Under the pieces are notes generated by a model that ran no database searches, had not been told where the DNA came from, and saw nothing but the letters and a program-made list of their open reading frames with translations. Shown one piece after another: positions 27,718-36,871 of a stretch of DNA of 64,000 nucleotides; positions within the stretch are counted from its first letter, which is position 1; each line of letters begins with the position of its first letter. The position numbers were made by a program, and so were the translations under genes. The stretch comes from JAFKFJ01 sp963786445 (GTDB taxonomy: Bacteria; Pseudomonadota; Alphaproteobacteria; Acetobacterales; Acetobacteraceae), in the NCBI GenBank assembly GCA_963786445.1, contig CAWAZU010000025.1:310001-374000 (forward strand), given 5' to 3'.

Positions 27718-28237
27718 TCAGGCGGGAACGGGCGGGATGCCGGGGACGGGCGGGGGGAGGACGCGGGGCCGCGCGGGCGGCGGCGGCCGGGGGCGGCAGG
27801 CGGGGCGGGACGGGGCCGCCGGCCGGACGGGCGGCGGCGGGTGCTGCGCGGGTGGCGGGCGGACGCCCAGCATTTGGCAGAGCGGGCGGAGCAGCCGCCC
27901 GGCCTGGGGTGCTGCGGCGAGCAGGTCGGCCATCGCCGGATCGGCGAGCAGGTGCTGCAACTGCGAGGCGGCGGACGGCGGCCTGCGGCAGCCGGCGCAG
28001 CAGCCAGGCGACGCCGCGCGGCAGCCGGAGCGGCTGGGGCCGGGCCGGGCGGGGAGAGCGCAGGCGGCGGCGCGGCGGCGGCAGCGTGCCGGCATGGACT
28101 TTTGCGGTGAGGCGGGCGAAGCGCTCCGCCGCGCGGCGCAGCCGCGACCAGAGCAGCAGCATCAGCGGCAGGGCGAGACCCAGGCCCACGCCGCGGGCGG
28201 CGATGGCGCGGCGCAGCCCCTCGACAAGATGAGGCAA
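27718..28237 (-). pseudogene. Hypothetical membrane protein with a +1 frameshift
   Basis: The first part reads 'LPHLVEGLRRAIAARGVGLGLALPLMLLLWSRLRRAAERFARL', with one membrane helix, then a basic stretch ending 'RGVAWLLRRLPQAA'. The continuation is in the next frame: 'SAASQLQHLLADPAMADLLAAAPQAGRLLRPLCQMLGV', then a proline-rich tail to the stop at 27718. The two parts join if one base is removed in 'GCCGCCGTCC' near 27980. The second block resembles hypothetical proteins I remember from Acetobacteraceae, but the function is unknown. The start is unclear: TTG 28237 is used here, and the frame is open to 28312. It is divergent from xthA. Confidence 0.55.
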
Positions 28238-28397
28238 AACGGTCGGCCAGGGCGGGAGGAGCGGCGGGCGGCATGACAGCGATACTAACACGGCCCCCGG
28301 CGGGCTGGGCAAGCCGGCCGGGCCGCGTCGATTTTCAAGGTGCGACGCGACCGCGCAAGAGCTTGCGCTGCGGCGGGCCGCTTGTCATGCAGCCGGC

Positions 28398-29207
28398 ATG
28401 GCCCAGACCCTGCGCATCGCCACCTGGAACATCAACTCGCTGCGGCTGCGGCTGCCGTTGCTCTCGCGGCTGGTCGAGGCGCTCGACCCGGACGTGATCT
28501 GCCTGCAGGAGACGAAAGTGCCGGACGAGCTGTTCCCGGAAGAAGGGCCGCCCGCGCTCGGCTATCCGTTCGTCGTGCGGCGGGGGATGAAGGGCTATAA
28601 CGGCGTGGCGATCCTGTCGCGCGTTCCGCTGGCGCCGCTGGACATCGCGCCGGACTGGTGCGCGCGCGGCGACTGCCGGCATGTGGCGGTGACGCTGGAG
28701 CTGCCGTCCGGGCCGGTGGAGCTGCACGATTTCTACGTGCCGGCGGGCGGCGACGTGCCGGACCGCGTGCAGAACCCGAAATTCGGCCACAAGCTGGATT
28801 TCGTCGCCGAGGCCACCGCCTGGTTCGCCGCCCGCCCGCCGCTTTCGCGCACGGTGCTGGTGGGCGACCTGAACATCGCGCCGCTGGAGCAGGATGTCTG
28901 GAGCCACAAGCAGTTGCTGGGCGTGGTGAGCCACACGCCGCCGGAGACGGCGGGGCTGCTGGCGTGGCAGCGGACGCGGTTCGTCGATGCGGTGCGGCAT
29001 TTCGTGCCGGAGGACCGGAAGCTGTTCACGTGGTGGTCGTATCGCAACCGCGACTGGCGCGCCTCGGACCGCGGGCGGCGGCTGGACCACATCTGGGTCA
29101 GCCCCGACCTGACGGACGCGCTGCGGCGGCAGACGGTGTTGAAGGACGCGCGCGACTGGCCGGTCGGGTCGGACCATGTGCCGGTTTGCGTGGAGATGGA
29201 GGTGTAG
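28398..29207 (+). CDS. xthA: Exodeoxyribonuclease III (AP endonuclease, Xth family)
   Basis: 269 residues. Endonuclease/exonuclease/phosphatase fold with 'RIATWNINSLRLRLPLL' (Asn), 'DVICLQETKVPDELFP' (catalytic Glu for Mg), 'GYNGVAIL' (Tyr-Asn-Gly), 'LVGDLNIAP' (Asp-Leu-Asn), 'WWSYR' and the C-terminal 'GSDHVPV' with the Asp-His pair. All catalytic positions are present. It cleaves DNA at abasic sites and removes damaged 3' ends in base-excision repair. ATG 28398 matches the family start. Confidence 0.96.
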   Translation: MAQTLRIATWNINSLRLRLPLLSRLVEALDPDVICLQETKVPDELFPEEGPPALGYPFVVRRGMKGYNGVAILSRVPLAPLDIAPDWCARGDCRHVAVTLELPSGPVELHDFYVPAGGDVPDRVQNPKFGHKLDFVAEATAWFAARPPLSRTVLVGDLNIAPLEQDVWSHKQLLGVVSHTPPETAGLLAWQRTRFVDAVRHFVPEDRKLFTWWSYRNRDWRASDRGRRLDHIWVSPDLTDALRRQTVLKDARDWPVGSDHVPVCVEMEV

Positions 29208-29302
29208 GGGAGTGGGGCGGCGGCAACGGCCGCCGGGCAGCATAGGCGGCTGCTGCATCTTGGCATGCCCGGCGCCGGGACGAATAATGGCGCGTGGACA
29301 TC

Positions 29303-29986
29303 ATGGCTTTCCGGAGCAGGGCGGCCGCCGCCGGCCTGGCGCTGCGCGGCGCCTGCCATCCCGAGCCGCGCGATCGCATGGACGCCGGCACGCTGGTGCT
29401 GCTTGGCTTCGCCGGCGCGCACGGCTGGCCGGAATTCGCGGCGTCGGCCGAGGCGCGCGACGGCCTGCCCGATCCGCTGGATCGCTGGTCGCGCCGCGTC
29501 ATCGACGCGCTGGCGGCGTCCTGCGGCGGGGCGGCGCTGTACCCGTTCGGCGGGCCGCCCTGGCATCCGTTCCAGCGCTGGGCGCAGCGCGCCGAGCCGG
29601 TTCACCCTTCGCCGCTGGGCATCCTGATCCATCCCGATTGGGGCCTCTGGCACAGTTTTCGGGGCGCGATCGCGCTGCAGGAACGCCTCGACCTGCCGCC
29701 GGTCGAGCGGCGCCCCAGCCCGTGCGACGCCTGCGTGGCGCGTCCGTGCCTCGCCGCCTGTCCGGTCGGCGCGTTCAGTGATGCGGGCTATGACGTGGCC
29801 GGCTGCACGACGCACATCGCCGCAGCGGCCGGCGCGGACTGCATGTCCGCCGGCTGCGCCGCCCGCCGCGCCTGCCCGGTCGGCGCCGCGCATCGCCAGG
29901 GCGCGGCGCAGGCGGGGTTTCACATGCGCGCCTTTCGCGCCTCCCGTGCCAGCAGCGCCGCCTTGCGCGGCACGCCCCAGCGGTAG
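29303..29986 (+). CDS. Cysteine-rich iron-sulfur (4Fe-4S) protein of unknown role
   Basis: 227 residues. No signal peptide. The C-terminal half has ferredoxin-like cysteine spacing: 'CDACVARPCLAACP' (CxxCxxxxCxxxCP) near residue 140, then further cysteines in 'AGCTTHI' and 'DCMSAGCAARRACP' near 185-198, enough for two clusters. The N-terminal part has 'LYPFGGPPWHPFQRWAQRA' and 'HPDWGLWHSFRGAIAL', aromatic-rich blocks that suggest a substrate or cofactor pocket. It resembles ferredoxin-like proteins annotated only as hypothetical. The ATG at 29303 is preferred over GTG 29294. The 3' end overlaps the convergent ada gene by about 65 bases. Confidence 0.75.
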   Translation: MAFRSRAAAAGLALRGACHPEPRDRMDAGTLVLLGFAGAHGWPEFAASAEARDGLPDPLDRWSRRVIDALAASCGGAALYPFGGPPWHPFQRWAQRAEPVHPSPLGILIHPDWGLWHSFRGAIALQERLDLPPVERRPSPCDACVARPCLAACPVGAFSDAGYDVAGCTTHIAAAAGADCMSAGCAARRACPVGAAHRQGAAQAGFHMRAFRASRASSAALRGTPQR

Positions 29987-30963
29987 CCGGTCAGATCGCC
30001 GTCGCGGCCGATCACGCGATGGCAGGGTACGGCGAGCGAGACCGGGTTGGTCGCGCAGGACCGCGCCACCGCCCGCACCGCGCGCGGCGCGCCGATCATC
30101 GCCGCGAGTTCGCCATAGGAGCGCGTCTCGCCGGGCGGGATGCGGCGCAGCGCCTCCCACACCCGCACCTGGAACGCGGTGCCGCGCAGATCGAGCGGCA
30201 GCGCCAGCCCGGCCGCCGGCTCGTCCAGAAAATCCAGCACCGCACGCACCATCGCGGCCAGCCGGCCGTCATCCGCCACGATGCTCGCGCGCGGAAACCG
30301 CCGCCGCAGGTCGCCGAGCAGTGCTGCGTCCGGCTCGGCGAAGCCGATGAAGCAGACGCCGTGCTCGGTGGCGCCGACCAGCAGCCGGCCGAACGTGCAG
30401 TCGGCAAGCGCCGTGCGGATGGTCTCGCCGGCGCCGCCGCGCCGCGCGGCACCCGGCGTCATGCCGAGCAGTTTTCCGGTGTCCTCATAGACCCGGCTCT
30501 CCGAGCCGAATCCGCTCTCCGCCACTGCATCCGCCACGCGCGTACCCTCCGCCAATGAAGCCTGCAGCCGCCGTGCCCGCACGCCCTCCGCGTAGCTGCG
30601 CGGGGTGACGCCGGTGTGCTCGCGGAACAGGCGCAGGAAATGGAATTTCGAGTAGCCGGCGCGCGTCGCGAGCGCGTCGAGCGACGGAATCGCCTCGGCG
30701 CGTTCGATCTGCGCGCAGGCTTCCGCCACCACGGCCCGCGCCAGCGCCGCCCGCTCGCCCTTGGGGTCGCAGCGGCGGCAGGCGCGAAAGCCGGCGGCCT
30801 CGGCCGCCACGATGTCGCGGAAGAAGCGCACGTTCTGCCGCTTCGGGCGCGGCGAGGGGCAGCCGGGGCGGCAATAGACGCCCATGGTCGCGACCGCATA
30901 GAGAAAATCGGCCGGCTGGCGGCGGCACACCAGGTCCCAGCGGGTGTCATCGATGGTGCTCAT
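29920..30963 (-). CDS. ada: Ada: bifunctional methyl-phosphotriester/O6-methylguanine methyltransferase and AraC-type regulator
   Basis: 347 residues from ATG 30963. The N-terminal zinc domain has 'MGVYCRPGCPSPRPKRQNVRFF' and 'FRACRRCDP', giving the four cysteines, one of which accepts the methyl group from phosphotriesters. A central AraC-type helix-turn-helix follows ('IPSLDALATRAGYSKFHFLRLFREHTGVTPRSY'). The C-terminal domain has 'GTAFQVRVWEALRRIPPGETRSYGELA' and the active-site 'PCHRVIG'. All three modules look intact, so it should repair alkylated DNA and, once methylated, activate its own response. Confidence 0.95.
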   Translation of the reverse strand: MSTIDDTRWDLVCRRQPADFLYAVATMGVYCRPGCPSPRPKRQNVRFFRDIVAAEAAGFRACRRCDPKGERAALARAVVAEACAQIERAEAIPSLDALATRAGYSKFHFLRLFREHTGVTPRSYAEGVRARRLQASLAEGTRVADAVAESGFGSESRVYEDTGKLLGMTPGAARRGGAGETIRTALADCTFGRLLVGATEHGVCFIGFAEPDAALLGDLRRRFPRASIVADDGRLAAMVRAVLDFLDEPAAGLALPLDLRGTAFQVRVWEALRRIPPGETRSYGELAAMIGAPRAVRAVARSCATNPVSLAVPCHRVIGRDGDLTGYRWGVPRKAALLAREARKARM

Positions 30964-31030
30964 GGCGCCAAGATGGGACGGACGGCGCGGCGGCGCCATC
31001 CGCGGGTTGCGCTGGCTGCCGCCGCGGCTG

Positions 31031-32827
31031 CTACGCCGCCGCCGAGCGCTGCCGCGCCGCCTCGGCGACCATCGCCAGCAGGTCCGCCTCGGCGAACGGT
31101 TTTTGCAGCTGCCAGGGTTCATTGCCCAACCGTTCGAGGTCGCTGTAGCCAGTGATGAACAGTATCGGCAGCGACGGCCGGATGTGCCGCGCGCGCCGCG
31201 CCACCTCGTCGCCGGGGCAGTCCGGCAGGCCGAGATCGGTAATCAGCAGCGCCACGCTCGGGTCGGCCTGCACGCAGTGCAGCGCGTCCGCCGCGTGGGC
31301 GAAGGCCGAGACGCGGTGGCCGGCACTTTCCAGCAGTTCGGCCACCACTTCGCGCACCAGGTCCTCGTCTTCGAGCAGCGCGATGTGCAGCAGCGTCGGT
31401 TCGTCCGTCGGTGCCGGCGGCGGCGGTTCGGCCCGCTCGGCGCGTGCTATCTGCGCGGCGTCGGCCTGCGGCAGATAGAGCAGCACGGTGGTGCCCTCGC
31501 CGGGCGCGCTGTCGATCCGCACCGCGCCGCCCGATTGCCGGACCAGCCCATAGACCTGGCTCAGTCCGAGGCCCGATCCCTTGCCGGGCGGCTTGGTGGT
31601 GAAGAACGGGTCGAAGGCACGCGCCATGACCGATGGCGTCATGCCCGCGCCGGTGTCGGCGACGGCGATCGTCGCATAGTCGCCCCCCGGCAGTTCGAGG
31701 GCGGCGGAGGCGGCGGCCAGCCGCGCCGGCCGGGTGCGGAACGTCAGCGTGCCGCCGTCCGGCATGGCATCGCGCGCGTTGATGGCGAGGTTGATGATGA
31801 CGTGTTCGAGGCCGCTGCGGTCGACGAACGCGGGCGGCAGCGCCTCGTCCAGATCGAGCGTGACCTGCACGGATTTGCCGAGCGTCGCGTGCAGCAGCGT
31901 GGCGATCCCGCGCAGCAGGGCGTTGACACCGACCAGGTCGGGCTTCAGCAATTCCTTGCGCGCGAAGCTCAGCAATCCCTTCGTCACCGCGGCACCCCGC
32001 TCGGTCGCGCGCAGGATGGCGGCGACCTGTCGCAGATGTCCGGGCGAATGGGTCAGCCGGTGCCTGAGCACCTCGGCGGCGCCGCGGATCACCATCAGCA
32101 CGTTGTTCACGTCATGCGCGACCCCGGCCGTCAGGCTGCCGAGCGCCTCCATCTTCTGCGACTGCCGCAGCGCCGCCTCGGCACCCTCGCGTTCGGCGAT
32201 CTCGGCGCGCAGCCGCGTGTTCGCCTCTGCCAGTTCGCCGGTGCGCTCGGCCAGCGCGAACCGTGCCTGCACGCCGTCGGCGAACTGCGTCGAATAGCGC
32301 CATGCGATATGCAGCAGCGAACCGGCGAACAGCGCGGTCATCAGCGCCATTGCCGGCCCGAGAGCATCGTCGTGCCGCGCGAACCATGCCGCGAGCGGCG
32401 TCACCGCGGGGAGGATGAAGGCCGCCACGTTGAGCATGTGCGTCGCGTTCACCGTGACCGAACCGGCGCTCATGCCGCCGACCACGAACGCGACGAACAG
32501 CGGATACGGCTCCTGCGCCGGCATCAGGAACAGCGTGCATGCCCCCCACAGCATGCCCGAGACCAGCGATCCCGCCACCGCCGTCCACGCCCAGACCGGC
32601 GCCGCCGCTGCATCGTCGGCGAGGCGCATGAAGCGCAAGCGGGCGCTCCAGCGCACGACGACCATCGCCGCAAAAGCAGCGAGCCACGCCGCGATCGGCC
32701 CGCGCCCGGTGCGCTGCGCCAACACCGCAGCCGTGATCAGCGCGTTCGCCACCGAAACCCCGAGGGTCAGCGGCAGCTGTCGATAGACGGCGCGGATGCT
32801 TTCGAACTCGGACCGCGCAAACGGCAT
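31031..32827 (-). CDS. Hybrid sensor histidine kinase with C-terminal receiver domain
   Basis: 598 residues from ATG 32827. About six membrane helices occupy residues 15-175, with no large periplasmic loop, then a coiled-coil linker. The H-box is 'GSLTAGVAHDVNNVLMVI' with phosphoacceptor H238. The N-box is 'HVIINLAINARDAMPDGG' (about 342-359), followed by 'VADTGAGM', 'FDPFFTTKPPGKGSGLGLS' and 'GEGTTVLLYLP'. A receiver domain ends the protein, with acidic pocket 'LLEDED', D531 in 'LLITDLGLPD', and a lysine in 'LQKPF'. The type resembles small-molecule or redox sensors with phosphorelay. No response-regulator gene is adjacent, so output targets are unknown. Confidence 0.92.
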   Translation of the reverse strand: MPFARSEFESIRAVYRQLPLTLGVSVANALITAAVLAQRTGRGPIAAWLAAFAAMVVVRWSARLRFMRLADDAAAAPVWAWTAVAGSLVSGMLWGACTLFLMPAQEPYPLFVAFVVGGMSAGSVTVNATHMLNVAAFILPAVTPLAAWFARHDDALGPAMALMTALFAGSLLHIAWRYSTQFADGVQARFALAERTGELAEANTRLRAEIAEREGAEAALRQSQKMEALGSLTAGVAHDVNNVLMVIRGAAEVLRHRLTHSPGHLRQVAAILRATERGAAVTKGLLSFARKELLKPDLVGVNALLRGIATLLHATLGKSVQVTLDLDEALPPAFVDRSGLEHVIINLAINARDAMPDGGTLTFRTRPARLAAASAALELPGGDYATIAVADTGAGMTPSVMARAFDPFFTTKPPGKGSGLGLSQVYGLVRQSGGAVRIDSAPGEGTTVLLYLPQADAAQIARAERAEPPPPAPTDEPTLLHIALLEDEDLVREVVAELLESAGHRVSAFAHAADALHCVQADPSVALLITDLGLPDCPGDEVARRARHIRPSLPILFITGYSDLERLGNEPWQLQKPFAEADLLAMVAEAARQRSAAA

Positions 32828-32912
32828 CAAAGGGCATTGTTTCGACCTGCGCAACTTGCGCCCATGCAGGCTACCGCCCGGCATCCGGTGTCGCCAACAG
32901 AAACCTAGTCCG

Positions 32913-34529
32913 CTACACCGCGCGCGCCGGCACCCGCCCGCGCACCAGGTCGGCGGCCTTCTCGCCGATCATGATGCAGGCGGCGTTGGTGTTGCCGGAC
33001 ACCACGGTCGGCATGATCGACGCGTCGGCGACCCGCAGGGCCGCGATGCCATGCACGCGCAGCTCGGCATCGACCACCGCCATCGCGTCGCTGCCCATGC
33101 GGCAGGTGCTGCTCGGGTGGAAGATGGAACCGCCGTAGCGTCGTGCGTGTTCCAGCAAGGCGTCGTCACCGACGGCGTCGTCGCCCGGCAGGTGCTCGGC
33201 CGAGATCCAGTGCCGCATGGCCGGGCGCGCGGCGATGCGGCGCGCGAGTTGCAGCCCCGCGACCAGCGTGCGCCGGTCGGTTTCGGTGGACAGGTAGTTG
33301 GCGAAAATCGCCGGATAGGTCGCAGGATCGGCGGAACGCAGCCGGATCTCGCCGCGGCTTTCGGGACGCAGCTGGCAACAGTTCTGCAGGAATCCGGAAA
33401 ACTTGTTCAGCCCCTCGCCCGGCCGGTCGGCACTGAACAGGATCAGCAGGAACTGCACGTCCGGCGTGGCCAGTTCCGGCCGCGTGCGCGCGAAAATGCC
33501 GACCTGCCCGGCGCTGATCGTCAAGGGGCCGGTGCGGGTCGTGACATATTGCAGGCCGGCACGCAGCTTTTGCCAAGGACTGCGCATGATGTCGTTCACC
33601 GTCACCGGATAGCGGCAGCGATAGGTGATGCGGGTCTGGAAATGGTCCTGCAAATTGCGCCCGACGCCTGGCCGGTCGTGCAGCACCTCGATTCCGGTCT
33701 CTTGCAGATGGGCACCCGGCCCGATGCCGGAGAGCATCAGCAGCTGCGGCGAGTTGATTGCCCCGCCGCACAGGATCACTTCGCGCCGTGCGGTTGCGGT
33801 GCGCAGCGTGCCGTCGTGGCGGAACGCGACGCCGGTGGCGCGAAGCTGCGCGACGAGGATGCGCGATGCCAGCGCGCCGGTGATGACGCGCAGATTTGCC
33901 CGCCGCATCGCCGGCCGCAGGAACGCGGTCGCGGCCGAACTGCGCCGGCCGCTTCGCGTGGTGATGTGGTAGTAGCCCACCCCCTCCTGGGTCGCGCCGT
34001 TGAAGTCGTCGTTGCGCGGGATGCCGAGTTCCCGTGCCGCCTGGATGTAGGATTCGCAGAGCGGATGGTGCTCGGCGATGTCGCTGACGGCGAGCGGCCC
34101 GTCGCTGCCGTGCAGTGCGTCCTCGTCGGCACCGATGCGGCCTTCGGAGCGGCGGAAATACGGCAGCACGTCGTCCCACGCCCAGCCGGCATTGCCGAGC
34201 TGGCGCCAATGGTCGAAATCCTCCGCCTGGCCGCGCACGTAGAGCAGCCCGTTGATCGACGACGACCCGCCGAGCACTTTGCCGCGCGGCCAGAACACGC
34301 GTCGGCCGTAAAGTTCCGGCTCGGGTTCGGTCTCGTAGCACCAGTTGACGCGCGGGTCGGCAATGGTTTTGCCGTAGCCGATCGGGATGTGGATCCACAT
34401 GCTGCGGTCCGCGCCGCCCGCCTCCAGCAGCAGCACGCGGGTCGCCGGGTCTTCGCTCAGCCGTGCGGCCAGCACACAGCCGGCCGAGCCGGCGCCGACG
34501 ATGACGTAATCCGCCTCCAGGTCGTCCAC
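32913..34529 (-). CDS. GMC family FAD-dependent oxidoreductase (choline dehydrogenase-like)
   Basis: 538 residues. The FAD-binding start 'DYVIVGAGSAGCVLAARLSED' is followed by 'GKVLGGSSSINGLLYVRGQAEDFDHW' (GMC signature 1) and 'GGAINSPQLLMLSGIGPG' (signature 2). The C-terminus has 'FHPSSTCRMG' and 'VSGNTNAACIMIGEKAADL', which carry the family's catalytic His and Asn. GTG 34529 has a purine-rich ribosome site, GAGGGGAAG, just upstream. Relatives oxidise primary alcohols, choline or sugars. It borders a sugar-type catabolic island and is divergent from the kinase-enolase operon. Confidence 0.92.
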   Translation of the reverse strand: MDDLEADYVIVGAGSAGCVLAARLSEDPATRVLLLEAGGADRSMWIHIPIGYGKTIADPRVNWCYETEPEPELYGRRVFWPRGKVLGGSSSINGLLYVRGQAEDFDHWRQLGNAGWAWDDVLPYFRRSEGRIGADEDALHGSDGPLAVSDIAEHHPLCESYIQAARELGIPRNDDFNGATQEGVGYYHITTRSGRRSSAATAFLRPAMRRANLRVITGALASRILVAQLRATGVAFRHDGTLRTATARREVILCGGAINSPQLLMLSGIGPGAHLQETGIEVLHDRPGVGRNLQDHFQTRITYRCRYPVTVNDIMRSPWQKLRAGLQYVTTRTGPLTISAGQVGIFARTRPELATPDVQFLLILFSADRPGEGLNKFSGFLQNCCQLRPESRGEIRLRSADPATYPAIFANYLSTETDRRTLVAGLQLARRIAARPAMRHWISAEHLPGDDAVGDDALLEHARRYGGSIFHPSSTCRMGSDAMAVVDAELRVHGIAALRVADASIMPTVVSGNTNAACIMIGEKAADLVRGRVPARAV

Positions 34530-34570
34530 CCCGTCTTCCCCTCCGGCCTGCCGCGCCACAGGATGCCCCG

Positions 34571-35585
34571 ATGGACCCCGCCGTGCCACCGCCCGAGATC
34601 ATCGCCGCCCTGCGCCGCATGGGCCTGCTCGCGCCCGGCGCGGCGCCGCCGGCGGGGCGCGCGCTGGCCGGCGGCGTGTCGTCCGACATCTGGCTGGTCG
34701 ATCTGCCGGCGCGGCCGGTCTGCGTGAAGCGGGCGCTGCCGCGGCTGAAAGTCGCCGCCGACTGGCAGGCGCCGGTGGAGCGCAACCGCTACGAGGCGCG
34801 CTGGATGCGCCGCGCCAATGCCGCCGTCCCCGGCAGCGCCCCCGCCCTGCTCGGCGAGGACGAGGCGGGCGGGGCGCTGGCGATGGAATACCTGCCGCCG
34901 GAAACCTATCCGATCTGGAAACCGAAGTTGCACCTGGGTTGCACCTCGGCGGCGTTCGCGGCCTCGGTCGGGTACAACCTCGTGCGCATCCACGGTGCAA
35001 CCGCCGCCGACCCCGCGGTTGCACCTGCCTTCGCCTCCGATGCGATTTTTTTCGCCATCCGCATCGAGCCCTATCTGCTGGCCACCGCCGGCCGCCATCC
35101 TGACCGCGCGGCGGCGCTGCGGGCGCTGGCCGACGGAGACGGCGGCGACGCGTCTGGCGCTGGTGCATGGCGATGTCAGCCCGAAGAACATCCTGTGCGG
35201 CCCGGACCGGCCGGTGTTCCTGGACGCGGAATGTGCCTGGTGGGGCGACCCGGCCTTCGACCTCGCGTTCTGCCTCAGCCACCTGCTGCTCAAATGTTTT
35301 TGGACGCCGGCCGCGACCGCCGGCTTCCTCGCGTGCTACGCCGCGCTGGCCGAGGCGTATCTGGCGGGCGTGGACTGGGAGCCGGCGGCTTCGGTGGAGG
35401 GGCGGGCGGCCCGGCTGCTCGGCGGCTTGCTGCTGGCGCGGGTGGATGGCAAATCGCCGGTCGAATACATCACCGCCGGACCGGACAAGGACCGCGTCCG
35501 CCGCGTCGCCCGCGCGTTGCTGGCGAGGCCGCCGGCGCGGCTGGACGAAGTGGCTGCCGCATGGCGGGGGGAACTGGAGCGATGA
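34571..35585 (+). pseudogene. APH-type small-molecule kinase, +1 frameshift in the middle
   Basis: The first part from ATG 34571 reads 'GGVSSDIWLVDLPARPVCVKRALPRLKV' (ATP-binding lysine), 'RNRYEARWMRRA' and 'ALAMEYLPPETYPIW', up to about 35134. The second part is in the next frame: 'LALVHGDVSPKNILCGPDR' (catalytic loop) and 'VFLDAECAWWGDPAFDLAF' (metal-binding loop). Removing one G in 'GACGGAG' near 35135 joins them into a protein of about 337 residues. The N-terminal 'VKRALPRL...DW' blocks recall the methylthioribose kinase branch, but that is only a resemblance. The stop overlaps the enolase-like start (ATGA), so it heads the operon. Confidence 0.82.
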
Positions 35586-36871
35586 GCGAGACCGAGATCG
35601 TCTATCTGCACGGCCGCCGCGTCTGGGACAGCCGCGGCCGCCCCACGGTGGAAGCGGAACTGATGCTGTCCGGCGGCGCGGTCGGCCGCGCCATCGCCCC
35701 GGCCGGCGCCTCCACCGGCTCGGGCGAGGCGCTGGACCTGCGCGACGGCGGCGAGACGTTTGGCGGCTTCGACGTGGCGCGCGCGGTCGCCAACGTGAAC
35801 GGCCACATCGCCGCCGCCGTGCTGGGCCGGGACGCGTCGGACCAGGCGGCGCTGGACGCGGCGCTGATCGCGCTCGACGGCACCGAGGCCAGGACGAAGC
35901 TCGGGGCCAACGCCATGCTCGCGGTCTCGATGGCCGCCGCGCACGCCGCCGCCGGCGCGGCCGGGGTGCCGCTGTATCGCCATCTCGGCGGCGAGGACGC
36001 CGGGATGCTGCCGCTGCCGCAGATCCAGATTTTTGGCGGTGGCGCGCATGCCGGCGGGCGCGTCGATATCCAGGACGTGCTGGTGGTCTGCCCCGCGGCG
36101 AAAGATTTTGCCGAGGCGCTGGACTGGACCGCGGAAGTCTATCGCGCCGCCGGCAGCCTGATGCGCGAATCCGGCCGGCTGCACGGCGTCGCCGACGAGG
36201 GCGGCTGGTGGCCGGAGTTCACCGCCAACGAACAGGCGCTGGAAACCGTCGTGCGCGCCATCGACAAGGCCGGCTTCGAGCCGGGCGAGGAGATCGCGCT
36301 GGCGCTCGACGTGGCCGCCTCGGGGTTCTGCCGCGACGGCCGCTACCGGCTCGGGCTGGAGGGGCGGGACCTCGACAGCGACGGCATGATCGACCTGCTG
36401 ACCGGCTGGATCGACCGCTACCCGATCGTCTCGGTGGAGGACCCGCTGGCCGAGGACGACTGGGACGGGTTCGCCGCGTTCACGCGCGCGGTCGGCGGGC
36501 GGGTGCAGGTGGTGGGCGACGACGCGCTGGTCACGCAGGCCGGGCGCATCCGCGAGGCCGCCGCGCGCGGCGCCGGCAACGCCGTGCTGATCAAACCGAA
36601 CCAGCGCGGCACGCTGACCGAGACGCACGAAGCCTGGGCAGCGGCGCAGGAGGTGGGCTTCGCCGGCATCGTCTCGGCGCGCTCCGGCGAGACCGAGGAC
36701 ACCACGATCGTGCATCTGGCGGTCGGCTGGCGCATCGGCCAGCTGAAAGTCGGCTCGATCGCGCGCGGCGAGCGCACCGCCAAGTGGAACGAGGCGCTGC
36801 GCATCGAGGAGGCGATGGGCCCGCGCGCGCGCTTTGCCGGGGCGTCGGCGCTGGCGCACCGGCGCGCGTGA
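35582..36871 (+). CDS. Enolase paralogue (enolase superfamily) with altered active-site residues
   Basis: 429 residues, the normal size for enolase. It starts 'HGRRVWDSRGRPTVEAEL'. Kept: the loop histidine H156 in 'GGGAHAGG', the general acid/base glutamate in 'DEGGWWP', metal ligands in 'LDVAASGF', 'VEDPLAEDDW' and 'VGDDALVT', and lysines K338 ('IKPNQRGTLTE') and K389. Changed: where standard enolase has 'SHRSGETED', this has 'SARSGETED' (A366). The catalytic Glu of the standard 'QEFM' block is Asp165 ('IQDVL'). It overlaps both neighbours and is embedded in a catabolic operon. I therefore infer a specialised enolase-type reaction on a 2-phospho-acid rather than housekeeping glycolysis. Confidence 0.85.
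   Translation: MSETEIVYLHGRRVWDSRGRPTVEAELMLSGGAVGRAIAPAGASTGSGEALDLRDGGETFGGFDVARAVANVNGHIAAAVLGRDASDQAALDAALIALDGTEARTKLGANAMLAVSMAAAHAAAGAAGVPLYRHLGGEDAGMLPLPQIQIFGGGAHAGGRVDIQDVLVVCPAAKDFAEALDWTAEVYRAAGSLMRESGRLHGVADEGGWWPEFTANEQALETVVRAIDKAGFEPGEEIALALDVAASGFCRDGRYRLGLEGRDLDSDGMIDLLTGWIDRYPIVSVEDPLAEDDWDGFAAFTRAVGGRVQVVGDDALVTQAGRIREAAARGAGNAVLIKPNQRGTLTETHEAWAAAQEVGFAGIVSARSGETEDTTIVHLAVGWRIGQLKVGSIARGERTAKWNEALRIEEAMGPRARFAGASALAHRRA

Noticed and set aside
35582..36871. Enolase-like gene as the glycolytic eno
   Set aside because: Two catalytic-site positions differ and the gene is embedded in an overlapping catabolic operon; the housekeeping eno is normally not in such a context. This stays open until the whole genome is seen.
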